Shown in pieces: positions 1 through 4,911 of a stretch of DNA of 6,006 nt. Source of the DNA: Candidatus Omnitrophota bacterium. GTDB lineage: Bacteria > Omnitrophota > Omnitrophia > Omnitrophales > Danuiimicrobiaceae. Position 1 is the stretch's first letter; the number at the start of each line of letters is the position of its first letter. The notes under the pieces are model-generated. The model did no database searches. It was given only the letters and a program-made list of their open reading frames with translations, and was not told the DNA's origin. The translations under genes were made by a program, and so were the position numbers. The stretch lies in assembly GCA_016206945.1 (NCBI GenBank), contig JACQQP010000108.1, positions 1-6,006 on the forward strand, written 5' to 3'.

Positions 1-501
1 ACAATTGGAAGTTTGATGATTATCGTGTCTCTTCATGTGTTGACGATGGAGGATGCCCTACTGGAAGTCCAAGACCTTTATGAAAATCCTTGGCAGTCTT
101 TCCAGATGGGGGTGACGGGCGTTTTCTTTATTTTTGTAGGTCTCATTTTTACGAAAACGCTTGTGAAAAAAACCCGTCGCGATGATGACGTGGTCCTATA
201 TGGAAAATGGGGATATGTCACGGTTTCCATTCGGGCCATTGACGATTTGGTACGAAAGGGGCTTCGAAAGTTTGACGTGGTTCGTGAAATTCACTTGGAG
301 ACAGAAGTGGACGGCGCTCGATTGAAAATGGTGGCCAATCTGGCGGTGCTCTCTGGCTGGAATTTGCCGGAATTAATTAATACGATCCAGAACGATCTTT
401 TAGAACGGCTTAAAAAAATGTTGGGGGGCAGTGTTGAGGTTGAGTTCATTGTCAATGTCATTAAAATTATTGATCAGCCTGTGGTTACAGAGAGGGTTTA
501 A
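1..501 (+). CDS. AmaP-like membrane-anchored Asp23-domain protein (5' end outside window)
   Basis: The frame is open to the left edge of the window with no stop, so the true start probably lies upstream. TTG at 13 and ATG at 16 are only internal candidates. The layout matches AmaP-type alkaline-shock membrane anchors: the tail of a first hydrophobic segment (SLMIIVSLHVL), a short loop ending in ENPW, a second membrane helix (about nt 106-162, MGVTGVFFIFVGLIFTKTLV), a basic stretch (KKTRR), then a soluble domain from about nt 190 to 480. The soluble part has the Asp23/DUF322-like pattern: GxVxVSIRAIDDLVRKGL near its start and a C-terminal beta strand (EVEFIVNVIKII). In Firmicutes AmaP anchors Asp23 at the membrane during envelope stress; the role in this organism is not known. 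The next gene starts 34 bases downstream, so co-transcription with pfkA is possible. Identification rests on topology and pattern, not on catalytic residues. Confidence 0.7.
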   Translation, partial: TIGSLMIIVSLHVLTMEDALLEVQDLYENPWQSFQMGVTGVFFIFVGLIFTKTLVKKTRRDDDVVLYGKWGYVTVSIRAIDDLVRKGLRKFDVVREIHLETEVDGARLKMVANLAVLSGWNLPELINTIQNDLLERLKKMLGGSVEVEFIVNVIKIIDQPVVTERV

Positions 502-535
502 AGGAGTGTTCTAACAAAACAGCGTGAGATGAGAA

Positions 536-1561
536 GTGGCGACTAAAATTGGAATTTTGACGGGAGGCGGTGATTGTCCAGGGCTTAATGCTGTGATTCG
601 TGCCGTCGTCAAGGGCGGGATCAAAAAGGGATGGGAGGTGATCGGATTTAAATATGGCTGGAAAGGTATGATCGATCGTGAAACACTGAGCCTCGATGAT
701 CGATCTGTTGCTGGGATTCTTCACCGAGGCGGCACCGTTCTTGGCACCTCGCGCACCAATCCTTATAAAAATCCTGAGCATATTGCTAAAGTCCGGGAAG
801 CGTTTAAGTTTCACAATCTTCACGCCCTTATTGTCGTGGGAGGGGAAGACACGCTCGGCGTTGCAGCAAAGTTAGCAGCCGAAGGGTCTCCAGTGGTGGG
901 GGTTCCTAAGACGATTGACAATGATCTTGCATGCACGGATTACACATTTGGTTTTGATACGGCGGTGAACGTTGCGATGGAATGCATTGACCGACTTCAC
1001 ACCACAGCAGAATCCCATAACCGCGTGATGGTGGTTGAGATCATGGGTCGCCATGCGGGGTGGATTGCTACTTATGCAGGATTGGCGGGTGGGGCAGATG
1101 TCATCCTGATTCCAGAAATCCCTGTGGACATTGATCAGGTTTGCCATGTGATCAAAAATCGACAAGCGCGAGGAAAACTTTTTAGCATTGTGGCGGTAGC
1201 TGAAGGGGCGACCTTCGCTGGGAAAGGTGTGGTTCAGGAGGAAAAACTGGATCAATTCGGCCACGTCCGGCTGGGCGGAATTGGTCAGATCCTGGCTGAA
1301 ATGATCGAAAAGAAAACGGGTTTTGAAACTCGCGTGACCGTATTAGGACACATTCAGCGGGGCGGTTCGCCCACGGCTTTCGATCGTGTTTTGGGGACCC
1401 GTTTTGGAATTGACGCCTTGCGGTTGGCTGAGGAGAAAAAATTTGGTTACATGGTCAGCTTGCAGGGAAACAAAATCGTCCCAGTTCGCTTGGAGCAAGC
1501 CACTGGAAGTTTGAAACTCGTGCCCAAAGAGCTTTACGAGTTAACCCAGATCTTTTTCTGA
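536..1561 (+). CDS. pfkA: 6-phosphofructokinase, PPi-type active-site signature
   Basis: This enzyme interconverts fructose 6-phosphate and fructose 1,6-bisphosphate in the cytoplasm. The 341-residue length is normal for the short bacterial PFK group. Visible motifs: phosphate-donor loop GGGDCPGLNAVIR (10-22), GGEDTLGVA (102-110), catalytic PKTIDND (124-130, base D128), MGRHAGW (170-176) and GHIQRGGSPTAFDR near the C-terminus. The two positions that separate donor classes are D105 and K125, equivalent to G104 and G124 of the ATP-using E. coli enzyme. Asp plus Lys is the known signature of pyrophosphate-dependent PFK, so a reversible PPi enzyme is inferred. The start is GTG at 536: an in-frame TGA at 530-532 rules out anything further upstream. 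No strong Shine-Dalgarno lies at normal distance; AAGGAG at 501-506 is about 30 bases away. The stop is followed one base later by the gmhA start, suggesting an operon. Confidence 0.95.
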   Translation: MATKIGILTGGGDCPGLNAVIRAVVKGGIKKGWEVIGFKYGWKGMIDRETLSLDDRSVAGILHRGGTVLGTSRTNPYKNPEHIAKVREAFKFHNLHALIVVGGEDTLGVAAKLAAEGSPVVGVPKTIDNDLACTDYTFGFDTAVNVAMECIDRLHTTAESHNRVMVVEIMGRHAGWIATYAGLAGGADVILIPEIPVDIDQVCHVIKNRQARGKLFSIVAVAEGATFAGKGVVQEEKLDQFGHVRLGGIGQILAEMIEKKTGFETRVTVLGHIQRGGSPTAFDRVLGTRFGIDALRLAEEKKFGYMVSLQGNKIVPVRLEQATGSLKLVPKELYELTQIFF

Positions 1562-1562
1562 C

Positions 1563-2153
1563 ATGCCGACTAAGTTGCGAGGTCAAATCATTGGATCAAG
1601 TCTTGAAAGTCACGAAGCAGCTTTTAAAGCGACCTTCGATCTTAACCATATCAAACTTCTGGGCGAGATTGCAGACCGAATGACCGAAGCGTTTCAGCGT
1701 GGAAATAAAATCCTTCTTTGTGGGAACGGCGGAAGCGCAGCTGATGCGCAGCACATAGCGGCCGAATTCATCGGGCGTTTCAAAGGAGAAAGAAAAAGCC
1801 TTCCCGCCATTGCCTTGACGACGGACACTTCCGTTTTAACTGCGCTGGCAAACGATTACGCTTACGAAGCCGTTTTTTCGAGGCAAGTAGAAGGACTCGG
1901 CGAAAAAGGGGATATTTTGATTGCGCTTTCTACCAGCGGAACTTCGAAAAACGTGATTGAAGCGGTCAAGAAAGCAAAGGAAAAAGGTCTCACAACCGTC
2001 GGATTTACGGGTGAGTCGGGGGGTGAGCTTGTGAAACTTTGCGATTTTAATTTTTCAGCGGCTTCTCAAAAAACGCCTCGTGTTCAAGAGATGCATATCA
2101 CTGCGCTTCATGCCGTCTCGGAAGCAGTCGAAGATGCACTCTTTCCTTCATAG
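1563..2153 (+). CDS. gmhA: Sedoheptulose 7-phosphate isomerase (SIS domain)
   Basis: GmhA converts sedoheptulose 7-phosphate to D-glycero-D-manno-heptose 7-phosphate, the first committed step to ADP-heptose for the LPS inner core. The 196-residue protein is close to the usual ~190. It shows the sugar-isomerase (SIS) fold signatures: CGNGGSAADAQHIAAEFIGRF (53-73), with H64 and E68 at the positions of the catalytic His/Glu of E. coli GmhA; ALTTDTSVLTALANDY (84-99); the phosphate-binding STSGTSKN (123-130); and VQEMHITALH (174-183), with Q175 and H183 matching active-site residues of the family. The ATG follows the pfkA stop by one base and is not preceded by a recognisable Shine-Dalgarno, so translation may be coupled. 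rfaE2 begins 3 bases after its stop, which supports the heptose assignment over other SIS proteins such as DiaA. Confidence 0.95.
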   Translation: MPTKLRGQIIGSSLESHEAAFKATFDLNHIKLLGEIADRMTEAFQRGNKILLCGNGGSAADAQHIAAEFIGRFKGERKSLPAIALTTDTSVLTALANDYAYEAVFSRQVEGLGEKGDILIALSTSGTSKNVIEAVKKAKEKGLTTVGFTGESGGELVKLCDFNFSAASQKTPRVQEMHITALHAVSEAVEDALFPS

Positions 2154-2156
2154 CGG

Positions 2157-2699
2157 ATGCGTTCGAAATTGTATTCCCGTCGTGCACTCGCTCGTTGGGC
2201 TCAGCGCGTGAGGCGGCGCGGCAAACGAATCGTTTTTACCAACGGATGCTTTGATATTGTACATGCCGGCCATGTTGCGTACCTGGAGTGGGCCAATCGT
2301 CTTGGCGATTTTTTAGTCGTTGGACTCAATTCCGATCGCTCCACACGAAAGCTTAAGGGTCGTGGCCGTCCGATACAATCCGAAGAAGATCGCGCTCGCG
2401 TTTTGTGTGCCCTTTCGTGTGTTGATTGCGTTACGATTTTTAATGCAGAAACGCCACTTGCACTCATTCGGGCGGTGCGGCCGCACGTTCTCGTGAAGGG
2501 GGCTGATTGGCCGCTTTCCTCCATTGCCGGTCATCGCGAAGTTTTAAGCTGGGGCGGCAAAGTGAAACGAATCCGACTTCTAAAAGGCCGTTCTACCTCA
2601 AAAATTTTAAAAAAGCTTGCCCCTCACCCCAAGCCTCTCCCCATCCGCCGAAGGACGGATTCGTCCGTTTTTTGGCGAAAAGGGGAGAGGGGAGGGTGA
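2157..2699 (+). CDS. rfaE2: D-glycero-beta-D-manno-heptose 1-phosphate adenylyltransferase, stand-alone, with repeat-encoded C-terminal tail
   Basis: RfaE2 (equivalent to the C-terminal half of E. coli HldE) transfers AMP to heptose 1-phosphate to give ADP-heptose. It is a cytidylyltransferase-fold enzyme: VFTNGCFDIVHAGH (26-39) carries the nucleotide-binding HxGH motif at 36-39, followed by GLNSDRSTRKLKGRGRP (56-72), EEDRARVL (76-83) and the VLVKGADW segment (111-118). The family's usual ending, around GxSTSKILKKL, is reached at residue 154. Residues 155-180 are encoded by the palindromic repeat at 2620-2703, and the stop TGA (2697-2699) lies inside it, so about 26 residues are probably non-native. 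No kinase half (HldE N-terminal/RfaE1) is fused or adjacent, so the heptose 7-phosphate kinase and the GmhB phosphatase must be elsewhere. The gene sits 3 bases after gmhA and almost certainly shares its transcript. Confidence 0.93.
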   Translation: MRSKLYSRRALARWAQRVRRRGKRIVFTNGCFDIVHAGHVAYLEWANRLGDFLVVGLNSDRSTRKLKGRGRPIQSEEDRARVLCALSCVDCVTIFNAETPLALIRAVRPHVLVKGADWPLSSIAGHREVLSWGGKVKRIRLLKGRSTSKILKKLAPHPKPLPIRRRTDSSVFWRKGERGG

Positions 2700-2703
2700 G
2701 GGG
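2620..2703. repeat. GC-rich palindromic repeat, copy 1 (long stem-loop)
   Basis: The left arm CCCCTCACCC (2620-2629) pairs with GGGTGAGGGG (2694-2703). After a small internal mismatch, CCTCTCCCC (2634-2642) pairs with GGGGAGAGG (2682-2690). The interior contains a further hairpin (GGACG near 2653, CGTCC near 2662) and CGCC/GGCG pairs. The element overlaps the end of rfaE2, supplies its stop codon, and ends 10 bases before the thiD2 ATG. Its arms resemble those of the element at 3151-3199. A dispersed REP-like family is inferred; no transposase is present. Confidence 0.85.
2698..2703 (+). promoter_or_regulatory. Shine-Dalgarno-like sequence of thiD2, contained in the palindrome arm
   Basis: GAGGGG ends 10 bases before the ATG at 2714 and is the best ribosome-binding-like sequence in the window. 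It favours 2714 as the start over in-frame positions further upstream. Because it lies in the right arm of the stem-loop it would be sequestered when the hairpin forms. That could couple thiD2 translation to ribosomes finishing rfaE2, which stop within the same arm; this is inference. Confidence 0.5.
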
Positions 2704-2713
2704 GTTGTGTGCC

Positions 2714-3124
2714 ATGAAGAACAGAAGTCTTCGTCTTATCGATGCGAACTTCAATCGGGTTAAGGAAGGATTGAGAGTCTGCGAGGATATTTTGCGTTTT
2801 ATTTATGATGACGCTCGGTTAACTCGCTCGTTTAAAGAACTTCGCCACGACTGTTCCAAAATCATTCTGAAATTCCCAGTTCCTTATCGGGTTTTGGTCA
2901 AGATGCGTGAGGCGCGGAAGGACGTGGGGAAAAATAGCCTCATTTCAGAGAAAAAAAAGCCCAATTGGAACGATGTTCTGGCGAGCAATATGAAACGCGC
3001 TCAGGAAGGTTTACGCGTTTTGGAGGAAGCGTCGAAAATCATTGCGCGTGGCGCGAGCAGGCGTTTTCAATCGTTACGGTTTAGTCTTTATGAGTTGGAA
3101 AAACGAGTGCTTAAAAAATTTTAG
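2714..3124 (+). CDS. thiD2: ThiD2-family HMP-phosphate kinase domain
   Basis: This 136-residue protein matches the ThiD2 family, normally found as the N-terminal domain fused to ThiE. It is reported as a monofunctional kinase making hydroxymethylpyrimidine diphosphate from the monophosphate for thiamine synthesis. The diagnostic opening LRLIDANFNRVKEGLRVCED (6-25) is present. A second related motif, SNMKRAQEGLRVLEEASK (91-108), shows the internal two-fold repeat of the family; R68-G72 (RKDVG) lies between them. ATG 2714 is chosen because it starts just before the conserved region and has GAGGGG 10 bases upstream. TTG at 2705 is an in-frame alternative. The C-terminus LYELEKRVLKKF is where family members usually continue into ThiE. 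Here TAG stops the frame and ThiE continues in the +1 frame. Lack of the fusion is therefore either real splitting, programmed shifting or a sequence error. Confidence 0.82.
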   Translation: MKNRSLRLIDANFNRVKEGLRVCEDILRFIYDDARLTRSFKELRHDCSKIILKFPVPYRVLVKMREARKDVGKNSLISEKKKPNWNDVLASNMKRAQEGLRVLEEASKIIARGASRRFQSLRFSLYELEKRVLKKF

Positions 3125-3773
3125 GCTTTATGCGATTACGGATCTTAAATCTCCCCTCACGCCAGCCCTCTCTCCTGGGGGGAGGAAGGGTGAGGGGAGT
3201 TCTAAAATTCTTGCTGACATTGAAGGAGCGTTTCGGGGAGGGGTGGATATTGTCCAACTCCGTTCTAACGTGTTTTCAGATCGCGTTTTGCTTGAACTCG
3301 GGGAAAAGATTCGGCGGATAACTCAAAAGGTCAGGAAGCTTTTTATTGTGAATGATCGAGTAGATTTAATGCTTGCCATGGATGCGGACGGCGTTCATTT
3401 GGGACAAGAGGATCTTCCGATTGATATTGCCCGCCGTATGATTGGTAATCGTAAGAAAATCATTGGGAAGTCTACTCATAGCCTAAAGCAAGCGCTCCAG
3501 GCGGAACGCGAAGGGGCTGATTACATCGGTTTTGGCCCCATTTTTGAAACGCCGACGAAACCGACCTATCCTCCCGTTGGTCTTCAAACGATTCGCGAGG
3601 TCATGAAGCGGATTAAAATTCCCATGGTCTGTATTGGAGGAATTGACCCAACGAATGTGAAGCAAGTTATTGAGGCAGGTGCTCATCGCATTGCCGTGGT
3701 GCGGGCTATTTTTGGTGTGCCAGATGTTTATCAAGCTGCATGTCATTTACGCGGATTAATGGAACATGACTAG
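3090..3773 (+). CDS. thiE: Thiamine-phosphate synthase with in-frame repeat insertion
   Basis: ThiE couples HMP diphosphate with thiazole phosphate to give thiamine phosphate. The TIM-barrel motifs are in order: RLYAITD (12-18), GGVDIVQLR (50-58), LFIVNDRVDLML (84-95), DADGVHLGQEDLP (98-110), GKSTHS, YIGFGPIFETPTKP and VCIGGI near the C-terminus. The conserved Lys two residues after QLR is Asn60 here (QLRSN). Residues 21-38 (SPLTPALSPGGRKGEGSS) come from the palindrome at 3151-3199 and lengthen the loop after the first strand by about a dozen residues. The only ATG near the domain start in this frame is 3090, inside thiD2 (35-base overlap), with no Shine-Dalgarno. The first 11 residues are just the other frame of the thiD2 end, so initiation there is doubtful. 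A +1 shift from thiD2 would give a 352-residue ThiD2-ThiE fusion. The last 8 bases overlap the following kinase gene. Confidence 0.85.
   Translation: MSWKNECLKNFRLYAITDLKSPLTPALSPGGRKGEGSSKILADIEGAFRGGVDIVQLRSNVFSDRVLLELGEKIRRITQKVRKLFIVNDRVDLMLAMDADGVHLGQEDLPIDIARRMIGNRKKIIGKSTHSLKQALQAEREGADYIGFGPIFETPTKPTYPPVGLQTIREVMKRIKIPMVCIGGIDPTNVKQVIEAGAHRIAVVRAIFGVPDVYQAACHLRGLMEHD
3113..3124 (+). other. A6T4 run at the thiD2 stop: candidate +1 frameshift site or indel
   Basis: The thiD2 frame reads AAA AAA TTT TAG at 3113-3124. Sliding one base forward at TTT re-pairs perfectly with TTT at 3120-3122 and continues AGG CTT TAT, giving KKF-RLYAITD, which is the expected junction of fused ThiD2-ThiE proteins. 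Removing one base from the homopolymer has the same effect. The sequence alone cannot separate programmed shifting, a real mutation and a sequencing or assembly indel. Confidence 0.5.
3151..3199. repeat. GC-rich palindromic repeat, copy 2, inside thiE
   Basis: CTCCCCTCAC (3151-3160) is perfectly complementary to GTGAGGGGAG (3190-3199), with further imperfect pairing inside (CCCTCTCTCC against GGGGGGAGGAAGGG). The arm shares CCCCTCAC/GTGAGGGG with the repeat at 2620-2703, but the loop is shorter. It reads through in the thiE frame without a stop as SPLTPALSPGGRKGEGS, in the loop between the first beta strand and the following helix, where length variation is most tolerable. Confidence 0.85.
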
Positions 3774-4689
3774 GGCATCTTCTCACTATCCGCTCATGGT
3801 GGTTGGGACCGTAGCGATCGATTCTGTTGAAACGCCCTTTGGTAAAAAGGACTCTGTTTTCGGGGGTTCCGCCTCTTATTTTTCTTACGCCGCCAGTTTC
3901 TTTACCGCTGTTGAGTTAATTGCCGTTGTAGGCGAGGACTTTCCGGGCGAATATCGCAAGGTTTTGGAAGAACGTCCCATTGGATTAGAGCACTTAGCGA
4001 CCCGCCAGGGAAAAACGTTCCACTGGAGGGGCAAATATGGGTCTGATTTGAATACGGCCGAGACCCTTGAGACCCAACTTAATGTTTTGGTTGATTTCAA
4101 GCCAGAACTCAGAAACGACCGTGAGCCTGAGTATTTATTTCTTGCCAATATCGATCCCAATCTCCAAATGGATGTTCTCAATCAGGTGAAACGCCCTAAG
4201 TGCCGCTTTGTCGCCTGCGACACGATGAATTTTTGGATTGAAGGTAAGGCCTTAGAGTTGGGAAAGGTGTTGAAGCGAGTGGATATGATTGTGGTGAATG
4301 ACGGGGAAGCGCGGCTCCTCGCCAAAGAAGCCAACTTGATTAAAGCAGCGCGGAAGATTCAACGAATGGGGCCTGGGGTTGTGATCATCAAGAAGGGCGA
4401 ACACGGCGCTTTCTTATTTCAAAGAGAGCAATTTTTCGCGTTGCCTGCGTATCCATTGGAAGAAGTTTTCGATCCAACGGGGGCGGGCGATTCATTTGCG
4501 GGAGGCGTCATGGGCTATTTGGCAAAGACCGGCGATACTGATTTTGAGAACTTGAAACGAGCGGTCTCTTATGGGGCGGTCGTTGCATCTTTTACGGTGG
4601 AGGATTTTGGCCTCGAGCGCTTGCGGACGCTGCGCGCGGAAGACATTGAAAGCCGTCTGGCGAATTTTAAGCGGCTTTGTAGTTTTTAA
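3766..4689 (+). CDS. PfkB/ribokinase-family sugar or nucleoside kinase, substrate unknown
   Basis: A 307-residue PfkB-family kinase of normal length. Near the N-terminus VVGTVAIDSVETPFG (12-26) and the glycine pair FGGSASYF (32-39) form the substrate-side motif. The C-terminal signature DPTGAGDSFAGG (236-247) contains the anion hole and catalytic base D242. VACDTMNFWIEGK and VVNDGEARLLA are further conserved-looking blocks. I recall similar proteins annotated only as 'sugar kinase' in Deltaproteobacteria and related MAGs; the substrate is not established. The start at 3766 overlaps the thiE stop by 8 bases (ATGACTAG), implying translational coupling. ATG 3796 is an alternative just before the first strand, but neither has a clear Shine-Dalgarno. 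Company with thiamine and heptose genes invites roles as an HMP/thiazole or heptose kinase, but the sequence lacks anything specific to ThiD, ThiM or RfaE1, so I leave the substrate open. Confidence 0.88.
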   Translation: MTRASSHYPLMVVGTVAIDSVETPFGKKDSVFGGSASYFSYAASFFTAVELIAVVGEDFPGEYRKVLEERPIGLEHLATRQGKTFHWRGKYGSDLNTAETLETQLNVLVDFKPELRNDREPEYLFLANIDPNLQMDVLNQVKRPKCRFVACDTMNFWIEGKALELGKVLKRVDMIVVNDGEARLLAKEANLIKAARKIQRMGPGVVIIKKGEHGAFLFQREQFFALPAYPLEEVFDPTGAGDSFAGGVMGYLAKTGDTDFENLKRAVSYGAVVASFTVEDFGLERLRTLRAEDIESRLANFKRLCSF

Positions 4690-4696
4690 ATTGAGG

Positions 4697-4724
4697 TAGA
4701 GAGCAGCAAGTAGCGAGTAGAGAG
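4697..4724 (+). repeat. Left heptad array, four units of TAGAGAG type
   Basis: Four consecutive 7-mers, TAGAGAG, CAGCAAG, TAGCGAG and TAGAGAG, lie end to end with no spacer. Confidence 0.8.
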
Positions 4725-4864
4725 AAAAGGAAAAATAACAAATTCCAAATAACAAACAAATCCGAAATCCCAATGACCAAAAGCTTACATCTTCAGTCTA
4801 TTGTCATTTCGGGTATTGTTGCTTGTTTGTAATTTGTTATTTGTCATTTGGAATTTATGTTTTT

Positions 4865-4892
4865 CTCTCTACTATGCCCTCTCTACTCTCTA
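4865..4892 (-). repeat. Right heptad array, mirror of the left array
   Basis: On the - strand, read from 4892 down to 4865, the units are TAGAGAG, TAGAGAG, GGCATAG and TAGAGAG: again four 7-mers, with the third degenerate. The array occupies the mirror position of 4697-4724 in the inverted repeat. Confidence 0.8.
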
Positions 4893-4911
4893 CTTCAATC
4901 CAATGATCGCT

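Larger units (their letters stand above)
4691..4898. repeat. Large imperfect inverted repeat built from 7-bp units
   Basis: It fills the gap between the kinase stop and folD. The outer ends TTGAGGTAGAGAG (4691-4703) and CTCTCTACTTCAA (4886-4898) are complementary except for one base. Inside these, each arm carries four heptads of the TAGAGAG type (4697-4724; reverse strand of 4865-4892). A run of CAAATNN-type heptads follows: CAAA at 4739, 4746 and 4753 on the + strand, and TTTG at 4826, 4833, 4840 and 4847 marking the same on the - strand. The centre is near 4795. No protein is supported; apparent reading frames through it are repeat by-products. A transcript could form a long imperfect hairpin, perhaps acting as a terminator or RNA-processing site. 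A non-autonomous mobile origin is possible but unproven. Confidence 0.82.

Noticed and set aside
529..546. Five-codon ORF (ATG AGA AGT GGC GAC TAA) overlapping the pfkA start, with AAGGAG at 501-506
   Set aside because: Spacing from AAGGAG is too long (22 bases) and such short frames arise by chance. It remains a weak possibility for a coupling leader.
872..1264. Minus-strand 130-residue reading frame opposite pfkA
   Set aside because: It is the shadow of a conserved gene, with no recognisable domain.
2620..2703. Intrinsic terminator after rfaE2
   Set aside because: The stem is strong, but no T-run follows it; it is followed by GTTGTGTGCC and the thiD2 start, and a related copy lies inside a coding sequence.
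2507..2713. Upstream extension of thiD2
   Set aside because: It overlaps rfaE2 and the palindrome in another frame and has no family similarity. ATG 2714 has a ribosome-like site and matches the domain start.
2600..2714. TPP riboswitch ahead of the thiamine genes
   Set aside because: The region is occupied by the end of rfaE2 and the palindrome; no conserved thi-box pattern such as CUGAGA is visible.
3042..3089. Earlier ATG start for thiE
   Set aside because: The added residues are only the alternate frame of the thiD2 C-terminus.
4492..4773. Minus-strand reading frame with a hydrophobic start
   Set aside because: Its start is repeat sequence and the rest is antisense to the well-supported kinase gene; no motif seen.
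4801..4911. A 37-residue hydrophobic N-terminal extension of FolD resembling a signal peptide
   Set aside because: It is translated from the right arm of the heptad inverted repeat. FolD is cytoplasmic, and the family N-terminus matches ATG 4912.
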